Part shown: one piece after another, positions 52,247-61,072 of the stretch
How positions within the stretch are numbered: the stretch's first letter is position 1
Layout: each line of letters begins with the position of its first letter
Assembly: GCF_001748245.1 (NCBI RefSeq)
Contig: NZ_BDFO01000001.1
Span: forward strand, 6,167,346-6,231,345
Source of the DNA: Oligoflexus tunisiensis
GTDB lineage: Bacteria > Bdellovibrionota_B > Oligoflexia > Oligoflexales > Oligoflexaceae
DNA: 64,000 nt
Direction: 5' to 3'
Translations under genes and position numbers: made by a program
Notes under the pieces: generated by a model
What the model was told of the DNA's origin: nothing
Database searches by the model: none
What the model saw: the letters and a program-made list of their open reading frames with translations, nothing else

Positions 52247-53755
52247 ATGAAAAAGCCTCTGTTTAACAAAGTTCTGGTTGCCAATCGCGGGGAAATTGCA
52301 CTGCGGATCATGCGAACGCTGCGTGATCTTGAAATCCCCAGCGTGGCTATTTATTCCGATGCGGATGCCGGCAGCCTGCATCGCAAGTATGCGAACGAAG
52401 CCATTCACCTGCCCGGGCGGGCCTCGAAGGATACCTACCTGAACGTGGATGCGATCCTCGAAGCGATTCGCCTGACGGGTGCCGACGCCGTGCATCCGGG
52501 TTATGGCTTTCTTTCGGAAAATGCCGCGTTCTGTGCGGCTGTGAACAAAATGGGCGTCAAGTTCATCGGCCCTTCGGATCAGGCGATGCACCTCATGGGG
52601 GATAAGGTTCAGGCCAAAAACTTGATGAAAAAGCACAATGTCCCCACCGTGCCCGGCAGCGACGGGGCTCTGGGCTCCCTGGATGAGTTGCAGGAGCTGG
52701 CGCAAAAAATCGGTTATCCCATCATTCTGAAAGCGGCAGCCGGCGGCGGCGGACGCGGCATGCGTATCGTGCGCCAGGACGCGGAGCTGAAGGATTCCTT
52801 TGAAGCCTGCAAGCGCGAGGCTCTCTCCTATTTCGGGGATGGGACCGTCTTTGCCGAGCGTTATGTCAGCAATCCTCGACACATTGAAATTCAGGTGCTC
52901 TGCGATGGCAAACGCGGTGTCCATCTTTTCGAACGCGACTGTTCGGTGCAACGACGCCACCAGAAATTGATCGAAGAGGCCCCGAGCCGCTTTCTCAACC
53001 AGGAGCAGCGGACGCGCCTTGGCGAGATCGCGGTGCGTGCGGCGCTCGCTGCCGACTATGAAGGCGTCGGCACGGTGGAATTCATCTGCGAATCACCCGA
53101 TCGCGCGTACTTCATGGAAATGAATACGCGCATTCAGGTCGAGCATCCGGTGACGGAAATGATCACCGGTGTGGATCTGATTCAGGAGCAGATTCGCGTG
53201 GCCGCGACGGGCGAACTGCGCCTGACACAGGATGACATTCAAATCCGTGGCTGGTCGATCGAAACCCGTATCAACGCTGAGGATCCGGCTCAGGACTTTA
53301 TGCCGAATCCAGGCCAGATCACGCATCTGCATCTGCCGGCCGGACCCGGCATGCGGGTGGACACGCATATTTATGCGGGCTACACGATTCCTTCCGATTA
53401 CGATTCGATGGTGGCCAAGTTTATCAGCTACGGTGCGGATCGTGATGAAGCCATTCAACGCATGCTGCGGGCGCTTGCGGAATTTGAATGCGATGGTGTG
53501 CCGACGACCGCGAAATTTCATGAGGTGGTGCTGAAGCATCCGGCCTTTGTTTCCGGGGAATTCGATACCGGATTTCTGGCCCTGCATCAGAAGGAAATCG
53601 AAGCCGCTTTAAAAGGCGGCCCGGCTGATGATGAATGGAGCCGGCTTTTCACAGCATTCCAGGCTCAGGTGAAGGCCGATGGCCGGCGCGGAACGACCGC
53701 AAGCGGTCCTTCGCAGTGGCAGCTGCGCGCACGTCACGAATCCTGTCGGCATTAA
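52247..53755 (+). CDS. Biotin carboxylase subunit without fused carrier domain
   Basis: 502 residues: VLVANRGEIALRIMRTLRD (start of biotin carboxylase), ATP-grasp Gly loop GGGGRG (166-171), NTRIQVEHPVTEMITGVDL and ETRINAEDP. Classical propionyl-CoA carboxylase alpha subunits are about 660 residues and end with a biotin carrier; this one stops near the end of the carboxylase domain, and the carrier is a separate gene. The last 40 residues look like low-conservation tail. It lies 11 bp after the beta subunit. Confidence 0.93.
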   Translation: MKKPLFNKVLVANRGEIALRIMRTLRDLEIPSVAIYSDADAGSLHRKYANEAIHLPGRASKDTYLNVDAILEAIRLTGADAVHPGYGFLSENAAFCAAVNKMGVKFIGPSDQAMHLMGDKVQAKNLMKKHNVPTVPGSDGALGSLDELQELAQKIGYPIILKAAAGGGGRGMRIVRQDAELKDSFEACKREALSYFGDGTVFAERYVSNPRHIEIQVLCDGKRGVHLFERDCSVQRRHQKLIEEAPSRFLNQEQRTRLGEIAVRAALAADYEGVGTVEFICESPDRAYFMEMNTRIQVEHPVTEMITGVDLIQEQIRVAATGELRLTQDDIQIRGWSIETRINAEDPAQDFMPNPGQITHLHLPAGPGMRVDTHIYAGYTIPSDYDSMVAKFISYGADRDEAIQRMLRALAEFECDGVPTTAKFHEVVLKHPAFVSGEFDTGFLALHQKEIEAALKGGPADDEWSRLFTAFQAQVKADGRRGTTASGPSQWQLRARHESCRH

Positions 53756-53769
53756 CGGAAGGAAGTCTC

Positions 53770-54324
53770 ATGAAGTGGATGAATAAGAATGAGAGTGCCG
53801 GGTCGGAGGTTTCGCTGCCGGATCAGCTGACGCCAGGTATTTGGAGTCCGGCACAGGTCGGCTCACAGACCCTCGAAATTTGCTGGGAACCAGGCATGCG
53901 CACGCTTTTCGTGCGGCAATCCCCCCGGCATCCGGAAGTGCCTTTGAAATATCGTTCGGCGAAAACCCAGCGTTTTCCGGGTGATCTCTTTACCGAGGTG
54001 CTCGTGGAATATGTCGGGGGACCCTCGGGTTTTGCCCGCATCATTCAAGGCGAGGTTGGCATTCAGGTCCCCGGAATGAATGGACGCAAGGCCGGAGCCG
54101 GTGTCAGCGGCGAGGTGATCCGCTCGCCCATGGTGGGCAAGGTCCTCAAGGTCCTGGTGGAGCCGGGTCAGGTGATCGAACGTGGCCATGAAGTCCTGGT
54201 GATCGAGGCCATGAAGATGGAAAACAAAATTTTTTCGCGCAGCGCCGGCACGGTCAAGGACGTGCAGGTGGCGGCCGGAGCGCAGGTGGCGGTCGGTCAG
54301 GTCCTGGTGCATATCGGGTCCTGA
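53770..54324 (+). CDS. Separate biotin carboxyl carrier protein of acyl-CoA carboxylase
   Basis: 184 residues: an N-terminal region (to about residue 110) with short strands that may be the remnant of the BT linker domain, then a biotinyl domain with EAMKMEN; Lys149 is the biotin attachment site. The carrier shuttles CO2 between the biotin carboxylase and the carboxyltransferase subunits. Start ATG 53770 has GGAAGG upstream; the longer frame overlaps the upstream gene. A hairpin (54338-54360) follows. Confidence 0.9.
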   Translation: MKWMNKNESAGSEVSLPDQLTPGIWSPAQVGSQTLEICWEPGMRTLFVRQSPRHPEVPLKYRSAKTQRFPGDLFTEVLVEYVGGPSGFARIIQGEVGIQVPGMNGRKAGAGVSGEVIRSPMVGKVLKVLVEPGQVIERGHEVLVIEAMKMENKIFSRSAGTVKDVQVAAGAQVAVGQVLVHIGS

Positions 54325-54337
54325 AACCCAAGGCGGA

Positions 54338-54360
54338 CCTGGAGCGAAATGGGCTCCAGG
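54338..54360 (+). terminator. Hairpin after the carboxylase operon
   Basis: CCTGGAGC and GCTCCAGG form an 8-bp stem with a 7-base loop. No T-run follows, so it may act only as an mRNA 3' structure. Confidence 0.4.
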
Positions 54361-54380
54361 CTGGTCCTGCCCATAAAAAA

Positions 54381-54395
54381 TTTACGAAATTTCGC
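54381..54395. promoter_or_regulatory. Shared intergenic word with CGAAATTTCG palindrome
   Basis: TTTACGAAATTTCGC contains the perfect palindrome CGAAATTTCG. A one-mismatch copy lies at 23906-23920, and AATTTCGC recurs at 54453-54460. All three are non-coding, so a regulator-binding site is possible. Confidence 0.3.
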
Positions 54396-54534
54396 TAGTT
54401 TATTGATCCCACCGTGCCTGTCCGGCCTTCGTGCGCCATAATAATTTCGCGCAAATAAATGCAATATACTTCGGGCTCATGGCGTCCTCATATCGCCCGC
54501 GTTATTCTGCTTTTTGTGAATGTTGGAGCCTTGG

Positions 54535-55044
54535 ATGAAAGCACGAGTCCCTGTCACCCTTTTCATGGCCGCCTTCCTGTTAGGAATTGCGGCCTTGTTT
54601 TCCCTGCGGGGGTCGTCCGAACGGGCACCTGCAGCCGACGCACCTCATCACCTCGAAACAAGGCCCATGGCCTTCGCTGCGGAACTCGCCGCGCCGCTTC
54701 TCGATCGCGAATTCACCTCGACCTGCCTGAGCGACAAGGATGGCTTTTATCGGGAAACCCTGCGTTTTGCAGCCGACGCCACCACCACCTTTGCCCGGCA
54801 CTATTATAGCGATGCCGCATGCCACGAACCAAGTCAGCGGGAGAGCCTCAAGGAAGGTCGCTATGCAGTGGCCGCCGAGGAAGCCGGTCACCTGCTTTTG
54901 ATCGTGCGCAACCTGTATGATGAAAAGTCAGCGGCGTTGACCCCTTATTTTGAAGCCTTGATCAAGGTCGATCAGGAAGAGCTTGTGATGCAAAAGAATC
55001 TCACCACGGCGCTGCACTATACCGCCACGGAGAAATCCATCTGA
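54535..55044 (+). CDS. Single-helix membrane-anchored hypothetical protein
   Basis: 169 residues: an N-terminal helix (VTLFMAAFLLGIAALFSL) and a soluble domain with two cysteines (TCLSDKDGFY, AACHEPSQ) likely in the periplasm. GGAG lies six bases before ATG 54535. No known family. It follows a 210-bp gap that holds the shared AATTTCGC words. Confidence 0.6.
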   Translation: MKARVPVTLFMAAFLLGIAALFSLRGSSERAPAADAPHHLETRPMAFAAELAAPLLDREFTSTCLSDKDGFYRETLRFAADATTTFARHYYSDAACHEPSQRESLKEGRYAVAAEEAGHLLLIVRNLYDEKSAALTPYFEALIKVDQEELVMQKNLTTALHYTATEKSI

Positions 55045-55132
55045 TCGCCCCTCATCTGCCGGCAGTTTCTGCCCGCTGCGCGCTTCTTAAGGCCTGTTAC
55101 AATGGAAGAGTGATAGTCCTAAGGAGGCTCCC

Positions 55133-55372
55133 ATGCGCACCTTGGTTTTTGGTCCTATGCTCGTGTTTAGTCTGATTCTCTGTGCCTGCCAAACCGGAGG
55201 CGGTGGCGGCGGTGGCGGCGGCGGCGGAGGATCGGGTTCGTCCGGCAATGAAGGCGGGTCTGAGCCCATCAACCCCACCGAGGAAAAGGCTTACAAACGA
55301 GCAATTCTGAAATGCTATAAAACGGGCGGCTCGCGCGTTGTGAAAATCGAAGGCCAGCTGAAGTGCTATTAA
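55133..55372 (+). CDS. Small lipoprotein with poly-glycine linker
   Basis: 79 residues. Signal peptide with lipobox LCAC, then an uninterrupted run of twelve glycines, Ser/Gly spacer, and a short basic C-terminal module (YKRAILKCYKTGGSRVVKI) with two cysteines. The Gly run is coded by GGC/GGT/GGA repeats (about 55197-55232) that could change length by slippage. A strong AAGGAGG precedes the ATG. Surface display of the small module is a guess. Confidence 0.75.
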   Translation: MRTLVFGPMLVFSLILCACQTGGGGGGGGGGGGSGSSGNEGGSEPINPTEEKAYKRAILKCYKTGGSRVVKIEGQLKCY

Positions 55373-55558
55373 GCACAGAATCATGGCTCGAAAAGAAAGC
55401 CCGGCGGCTGTCCCATGAGACCGACAGTCTGAACTGCCGCTGGACTCGAATTCTCCTCTTGGGTGTCAATAAGCCCACAAAAATCTGCAAAACAAGCCAA
55501 TTTTAACCATACCCCTGCCAACTATGCTTCAAAAAGCGCGGTAAAAAGCTCGTCTCCC

Positions 55559-55586
55559 TTGCCTATTTTCAACCTTCAAGTATGAT
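55559..55586 (+). promoter_or_regulatory. Candidate promoter for ndk
   Basis: TTGCCT (55559-55564), 16-bp spacer, TATGAT (55581-55586), about 65 bp upstream of the start. The -10 box matches five of six consensus bases. Confidence 0.45.
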
Positions 55587-55652
55587 TATCTGCGTTTTTT
55601 TCCTATCTTAGGATACATTGAGAAATTCTTTCTTAGGCGAGAGGAGTCTAAC

Positions 55653-56066
55653 TTGGAACTTACACTTTCGATCATTAAACCTGATGGCGTTGAACGCAAC
55701 CTTGTTGGTAAAATCATCAGCAAATTCGAAGATCAGGGCATTCGCATTGCTGCCATCAAGAAACTGCAACTGACACGCGCTCAGGCTGAAGCTTTCTACG
55801 CTGTGCACAAAGCGCGCCCCTTCTTCGGAGAGCTGGTTGAATTCATGACGCGCAGCCCCGTTGTGGTCATGGCCCTGCAAGGTGAGAACGTGATCCAGCG
55901 CAACCGTGATATCATGGGCGCTACCAACCCAGCGCAAGCTGCGGCGGGCACGATTCGTAAAGACTTCGCCAAATCCATCGGCGAAAACACAGTGCACGGC
56001 TCGGACTCGCCGGAAGCTGCGAAGAACGAAGTCGCATTCTTCTTTGCATCCAGCGAAATCTGCTGA
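55653..56066 (+). CDS. ndk: Nucleoside diphosphate kinase
   Basis: 137 residues. The phosphohistidine His115 lies in ENTVHGSDSP, and IMGATNPAQAAAGTIRKDFA is the nucleotide-binding segment. The enzyme moves phosphate between nucleoside di- and triphosphates. Start TTG 55653 has AGAGGAG upstream. It heads the ndk-tex-mtnP-thioesterase-hppD run. Confidence 0.97.
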   Translation: MELTLSIIKPDGVERNLVGKIISKFEDQGIRIAAIKKLQLTRAQAEAFYAVHKARPFFGELVEFMTRSPVVVMALQGENVIQRNRDIMGATNPAQAAAGTIRKDFAKSIGENTVHGSDSPEAAKNEVAFFFASSEIC

Positions 56067-56099
56067 AACCATTTTGTGAATCTTCTGGAGCGGATCCCT

Positions 56100-58577
56100 A
56101 TGGTCAATCTTATTGGCAAAATTTCATCGGAACTCGGGCTTAAGGAATTTCAAGTCCATAACTCAGTCAAACTCATGTTCGATGAGGAGTGCACAATCCC
56201 CTTCGTGGCCCGATACCGTAAGGAAATGACCGGCAGTCTGGATGAAGTTGCCTTGAGAGACATTCGGGAACGCTTCAACTACCTGACGGAACTCGAAAGC
56301 AACAAACAGAAATACCTGAAGGTGGTGGAAGAGCACTGCAAAAAAAGCCCCGAGCTGATGGACAAATACCCGGAGCTCAAGGCCAAATTTGAAAAGTGTG
56401 AAACCAAGCAGGAGCTCGAGGACCTTTATCTGCCGTTCAAACCCAAGCGCCGCACACGCGCTCAGGTCGCTCGCGAAAAAGGTCTTGAGCCTCTTCTGGA
56501 AAAAATCCTGGCTGAATCCGCCGTGCTCACCAATCTTCTGGAAGCGGCGAAGCCTTTCGTCACGGCCAGCGATGCCAGCATCGACCCAGCCCTGAAAGTG
56601 GCCGATGAAAAGGCGGCTCTGGCCGGTGCTGCCGATATCTATGCCGAGCAAATCGCGGAAACAGCGGAACTGCGGGCCCTGGTCCGGGGAATCTCCCAGG
56701 AAACCGGCGTTCTGGTCTCGAAGAAAATTGAAGGTGCTGAAGCCGAAGACCTGACCGCTGAGAAAGCCCCTGGTGTCGGCAAGGACAAGAAAAGCAAGAA
56801 AACCGATCCGTCGAAATATCAAAATTACTTCGACTATCAGGAGCCGATCAACAAGGCTGCCTCGCACCGCGTGATGGCTGTGCGCCGTGGCGAAGCCGAG
56901 AAGGTTCTGAAGGTTGCGATCGATGTCGATGTCGGCCGTATCACCCACGAGCTGAAATCCAAGGTCATCGCCGATCGCAGGATGAGTCCCGAAGTGAAGG
57001 CCTGGGTGGAAAGCATTGTGGAAGATGCCTACCGTCGTCTGATCAGCCCTTCCATCGAAACGGAACTCCGTCTGCAGCTGAAGCAGACCGCAGAAACCGA
57101 AGCGATTCGCGTCTTCTCGGAAAACCTGGAAAACCTCCTGCTGCTGCCACCCATTCCGGGCAAAAGCGTCCTTGGGGTGGATCCTGGTCTCAGGACCGGT
57201 TCAAAATTCGCTGTGGTGGACGAGACAGGCAAACTGCTGACCCACACCACGCTGCTCACCGACCTGGGTGACAAGGAAACCAATAAGACGACACGGGCCA
57301 AGGAAGAAATTCTGCGCCTGATCCGCGAGTACAATGTCCACTATGTGGCTGTTGGCAACGGAACCGGCAGCCGTGAGATCATGCGGCTCATCGCTGCTGT
57401 GTTGAAAGAAAATGATCTGAAGGACGTAAAACGTCTGGTTGTGAATGAAGCCGGCGCTTCAGTGTATTCGACCATGGATATCGCCCGCGAGGAATTCCCG
57501 GATCTCGATCCGACCATCCGCAGCGCGGTGAGCATTGCCCGCCGTCTGCAGGATCCTCTGGCTGAACTCGTGAAGATCGATCCCCGTTCCATCGGTGTGG
57601 GTCAGTATCAGCACGATGTCAACGTCACCAAACTCAAAACGAGTCTGGAAGAAGTCGTGGAAAGCTGCGTAAACCGGGTGGGTGTGAACCTCAACACGGC
57701 CAGCTATAAACTCCTGAGTTATGTCTCCGGTATCGGCGGCACGGTGGCGAAAAATATCGTCGCCAGGCGTGACAAGGAAGGCCGCTTTGCGTCCCGCAAG
57801 GATCTGATGAACGTCCTCGGCCTGGGTCCCAAAGTCTTCCAGCAGGCGGCTGGTTTCTTGCGCGTCCCCGAGTCACCGAACCCGCTGGACAACTCCGCGG
57901 TTCACCCCGAAGCCTACGAGATCGTCGAGAAAATCGCGGCCGATCAGGGCAAGGCCATCAATGAAATCGTCGGCAATCGCACCCTGGTGGAAACGATTCC
58001 GTTGGAAAAATACGTGACCGAGCGTTACGGGATGCCGACCCTGAAGGACATTGCCAAGGAACTTCTGAAGCCAGGCCGTGACCCGCGTGAAGACGGAGCC
58101 CGTCTGATGTATTCCGACGAGGTCTCGGAAATTGAAGACCTGAAAGTCGGCATGACCCTGCCAGGCACGGTGACCAACGTCACCAACTTCGGCGCCTTTG
58201 TCGACATCGGTGTGCATCAGGACGGTTTGATTCACATCAGCGAACTCGCCGATCAGTTCGTCGACGACCCCTCGAAAGTGGTGTCGGTCGGTGATGTCGT
58301 GGATGTGCGCGTGATTGAAGTCGATCTGCAGCGGCGCAGGATTGGTCTTAGCCGTCGTTTGAATGCCGCTCCCAAAGGCCAAGGCGCAGCCGCACGTCCG
58401 GAAGCTGTGGCGGGTGGACAGCCGCAGCGCGCGCAGAACGGTGGCGACAAGCGCAGTCCTTTGAAACCGCGTTCGGATTCGGGTCGCTCGGTGGGCGGCA
58501 TCAGCGCGAAAAGCAAGGCGCCTCAGCCTTCCTACACGATGGATGACCTTCTGGCCAAATTTAACCAAAGGAAATAA
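56100..58577 (+). CDS. tex: Tex-family RNA-binding transcription accessory protein
   Basis: 825 residues. The N-terminal Tex domain (about 1-330; FVARYRKEMTGSLDEVALRDI), a YqgF-like RNase H domain (VLGVDPGLRTGSKFAVV), helix-hairpin-helix (YKLLSYVSGIGGTVAKNIV and MNVLGLGPKVFQQAAGFLRV) and an S1 RNA-binding domain (GTVTNVTNFGAFVDIGVHQDGLIH) occur in order. A Lys/Asp-rich insertion (about residue 225-240) is a small oddity. It acts with RNA polymerase and nucleic acids in the cytoplasm. I chose ATG 56100, with GGAG upstream. Confidence 0.96.
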   Translation: MVNLIGKISSELGLKEFQVHNSVKLMFDEECTIPFVARYRKEMTGSLDEVALRDIRERFNYLTELESNKQKYLKVVEEHCKKSPELMDKYPELKAKFEKCETKQELEDLYLPFKPKRRTRAQVAREKGLEPLLEKILAESAVLTNLLEAAKPFVTASDASIDPALKVADEKAALAGAADIYAEQIAETAELRALVRGISQETGVLVSKKIEGAEAEDLTAEKAPGVGKDKKSKKTDPSKYQNYFDYQEPINKAASHRVMAVRRGEAEKVLKVAIDVDVGRITHELKSKVIADRRMSPEVKAWVESIVEDAYRRLISPSIETELRLQLKQTAETEAIRVFSENLENLLLLPPIPGKSVLGVDPGLRTGSKFAVVDETGKLLTHTTLLTDLGDKETNKTTRAKEEILRLIREYNVHYVAVGNGTGSREIMRLIAAVLKENDLKDVKRLVVNEAGASVYSTMDIAREEFPDLDPTIRSAVSIARRLQDPLAELVKIDPRSIGVGQYQHDVNVTKLKTSLEEVVESCVNRVGVNLNTASYKLLSYVSGIGGTVAKNIVARRDKEGRFASRKDLMNVLGLGPKVFQQAAGFLRVPESPNPLDNSAVHPEAYEIVEKIAADQGKAINEIVGNRTLVETIPLEKYVTERYGMPTLKDIAKELLKPGRDPREDGARLMYSDEVSEIEDLKVGMTLPGTVTNVTNFGAFVDIGVHQDGLIHISELADQFVDDPSKVVSVGDVVDVRVIEVDLQRRRIGLSRRLNAAPKGQGAAARPEAVAGGQPQRAQNGGDKRSPLKPRSDSGRSVGGISAKSKAPQPSYTMDDLLAKFNQRK

Positions 58578-58582
58578 CAGGC

Positions 58583-59458
58583 ATGTCGCAAGTCAAAGTG
58601 CAGTTGGGTGTGATCGGTGGATCGGGTGTTTACCAAATGGCCGGTGTCGAACGGGTTCGAGAACACAGCATCCCAACGCCCTTTGGCGAGCCATCCGATA
58701 ATGTGATCGAAGCCACCATCGACGGCAGAACGATCTTTTTCCTGCCACGACATGGACGGGGCCATCGCTGGCTCCCGTCTGAAGTCAATTACCGGGCGAA
58801 TGTTTACGCGCTCAAATCCCTGGGCGTCACGCATGTGCTGGCCGTCAGCGCGGTCGGCATCATGCAGGAGCATATTCAGCCCGGTGATCTTGTGATTCCC
58901 GATCAAATCTATGATCGCAGCAAGGGTGTGCGGCCCTCCACGTTCTTTGGCGGCGGCATCGTCGGCCATGTGGAGTTCGCTGATCCCTTCTGCCCTGATT
59001 TTCGGGGCTGGATTGAAACCGCCGCGCGCCGGGTGACCACGCATGTTCACGCCGGGGGCGGCTATGTCTGTATCGAAGGCCCGCAGTTCTCCACGCGGGC
59101 TGAGTCGCATCTTTATCGCGCCACCCTGAAACCGGTCGTCATCGGCATGACCGCACTCCCGGAAGCCAAGCTTGTGCGCGAAGCGGAAATGGCTTACGGT
59201 ATGCTGGCTCTGGCCACCGACTATGATTGCTGGCACGAGCATGAAGCTGACGTTACGGTTGACGTCGTCCTTGCCGTTTTACGGGCCAACACCGATAAGG
59301 CCAACCATGTGATCAAGGAAGTGCTCGCAATCCTTCCTGATTTACATGAAAGCCGAATTTTCGAAGCGGCAAAACACGCAATCTTGACCGCACCGGAATT
59401 CATTCCGGCGCAAAGGAAAAAGGATCTGGCGCTGCTTTATGGCAAATATCTTGGCTGA
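58583..59458 (+). CDS. mtnP: S-methyl-5'-thioadenosine phosphorylase
   Basis: 291 residues: LGVIGGSGVYQM, FLPRHGRGH, EGPQFSTRAES and VIGMTALPEAKLVREAEMAYG are the family hallmarks. It splits methylthioadenosine with phosphate into adenine and methylthioribose 1-phosphate, for methionine salvage and polyamine by-product removal. It follows tex by 5 bp and overlaps the thioesterase start by 20 bp. Confidence 0.94.
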   Translation: MSQVKVQLGVIGGSGVYQMAGVERVREHSIPTPFGEPSDNVIEATIDGRTIFFLPRHGRGHRWLPSEVNYRANVYALKSLGVTHVLAVSAVGIMQEHIQPGDLVIPDQIYDRSKGVRPSTFFGGGIVGHVEFADPFCPDFRGWIETAARRVTTHVHAGGGYVCIEGPQFSTRAESHLYRATLKPVVIGMTALPEAKLVREAEMAYGMLALATDYDCWHEHEADVTVDVVLAVLRANTDKANHVIKEVLAILPDLHESRIFEAAKHAILTAPEFIPAQRKKDLALLYGKYLG

Positions 59459-59924
59459 ATCAGGCGTAATCCGGGGTCAGGTGGAATTTCCGGTCTATTA
59501 CGAAGACACCGACCTCTCGGGCTTCGTCTATCATTCCAATTACCTCAAATATTTTGAGCGCGCCCGTGAGCATGTGATCGGGATTCGCTTTCTCAAGGAA
59601 CTGTTTGATCAGGGCATGCATTTTGTCGTCAGCAAGGTGGTGCTCGAATACAAGGCTCCGGCGCAGCATGGCGATCAGGTTCTGATCGTTTCGGAAGGAC
59701 AATACTCCCGCTCCCCGGCGATTCCTTTTGAACAGAATGCCTATCGTGTGGACGCCGAAGGTCAAAAGCGTCTGCTCGTCTCGGGCCAGGTCACGATCGT
59801 GGCCTTGAATGCTCAGAACCGCCCCATCCGCATGCCGGATGTGATTCTCGAACGTTTTCAATCGCACAATCGTAACGCAGCAGGATCAGAACCAACCACT
59901 GACGAGGAGTCACCCCCATGGTAA
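59439..59924 (+). CDS. YbgC-type acyl-CoA thioesterase (hotdog fold)
   Basis: 161 residues. VYYEDTDLSGFVYHSNYLKYFERARE is the 4HBT/YbgC active-site block, with catalytic Asp25. Family members hydrolyse short- to medium-chain acyl-CoA. The final 20 residues are a polar tail. It overlaps mtnP by 20 bp and hppD by 7 bp. Substrate unknown. Confidence 0.88.
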   Translation: MANILAESGVIRGQVEFPVYYEDTDLSGFVYHSNYLKYFERAREHVIGIRFLKELFDQGMHFVVSKVVLEYKAPAQHGDQVLIVSEGQYSRSPAIPFEQNAYRVDAEGQKRLLVSGQVTIVALNAQNRPIRMPDVILERFQSHNRNAAGSEPTTDEESPPW

Positions 59925-60943
59925 ACAATCCAACAGGCATCACGGGTTTCGATTTCATCGAATTCAGCAGCACGCAGCCGGAAAAATTGCACCAGCTGTT
60001 TACAAAGCTGGGCTTTTCGCGTCTCAAGCGTCACAAGACCAAAAAAATCGATTACTATCGGCAGAACGATATTCACTTCCTGGTGAATACGGAACCCGGT
60101 TCCTTTGCCGTCCAATTCAATCAACTGCATGGCCCTTGCGCGGCATCCACCGGCTGGCGCGTGAAGGATGCGAAGGCGGCTCTTGAAGCGGCTGTGTCCC
60201 GTGGCGCCAAACGCGCGGAAACATCCGATTACGATCTGCCGGCCATCCAGGGCGTTGGCAACAGCCTGATCTATTTCGTCGATTTCCATACGGCCAAGGA
60301 TCGCTGGGAACGCCTGGGTTTTGTCGACCTCGAGAAGCCTGATGTCGTTCCATCCAAGGGCTTTGCTCTGGTCGATCATCTCACCAACAATGTGCACAAG
60401 GGTCAGCTGCAACCGCTCGCGACCTTCTACAAGGAAGTGTTCGGCTTCGAAGAGATTCGCTACTTCGACATCCGCGGTGAGCAGACCGGTTTGAAATCCT
60501 ATGCCCTGCGTTCACCCTGCGGCTCCTTTTGTATTCCCATCAATGAAGGAACGGAAGCCAAATCGCAGATCAATGAGTATCTGAACGAGTACAAAGGTGA
60601 AGGTATTCAACACATTGCCCTTTTAACCTCCAATATCATCAGTGTGATGGATAAGATGAAGGATGAAGGTCTGAAAACCCTCGACATCGATGCTGATTAC
60701 TATGATATGGCCTTCAAACGCGTGCCCAACCTGAAAGAGGACAAGCAAAAGATCCAGGATTACAACCTGCTCGTCGATGGCGATGAGAGCGGGTATCTGG
60801 TTCAAATCTTTACCGAAAACGTCATCGGCCCGATCTTCTTTGAATTCATTCAAAGACACAATAATCTTGGCTTCGGCGACGGCAACTTCGGGGCCCTGTT
60901 CCGAGCCATTGAACGCGATCAAAAACGTCGCGGCGTGCTCTAA
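59918..60943 (+). CDS. hppD: 4-hydroxyphenylpyruvate dioxygenase
   Basis: 341 residues with two vicinal-oxygen-chelate domains. Iron ligands are His154 (FALVDHLTNNV), His232 (GIQHIAL) and Glu309 (FFEFIQR), all in the C-terminal half. It converts 4-hydroxyphenylpyruvate to homogentisate in tyrosine breakdown or pigment/quinone production. GAGGAG precedes the ATG. It is the last gene of the run, ended by a strong terminator. Confidence 0.95.
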   Translation: MVNNPTGITGFDFIEFSSTQPEKLHQLFTKLGFSRLKRHKTKKIDYYRQNDIHFLVNTEPGSFAVQFNQLHGPCAASTGWRVKDAKAALEAAVSRGAKRAETSDYDLPAIQGVGNSLIYFVDFHTAKDRWERLGFVDLEKPDVVPSKGFALVDHLTNNVHKGQLQPLATFYKEVFGFEEIRYFDIRGEQTGLKSYALRSPCGSFCIPINEGTEAKSQINEYLNEYKGEGIQHIALLTSNIISVMDKMKDEGLKTLDIDADYYDMAFKRVPNLKEDKQKIQDYNLLVDGDESGYLVQIFTENVIGPIFFEFIQRHNNLGFGDGNFGALFRAIERDQKRRGVL

Positions 60944-60965
60944 TATCCTTATGAATTGGTAAGAA

Positions 60966-60990
60966 AGCCCGGCCTGGACCGGGCTTTTTT
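60966..60990 (+). terminator. Strong intrinsic terminator after hppD
   Basis: AGCCCGG (60966-60972) and CCGGGCT (60979-60985), 6-base loop, followed by a T-run. It closes the ndk-tex-mtnP-thioesterase-hppD run. Confidence 0.9.
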
Positions 60991-61072
60991 GATTTTCACT
61001 CAAAATCAGGTGCCACTTTCCGATACATTCAAGAGTTGAATATTGACGTATCAATGGGAGCAGGAAGAGACA

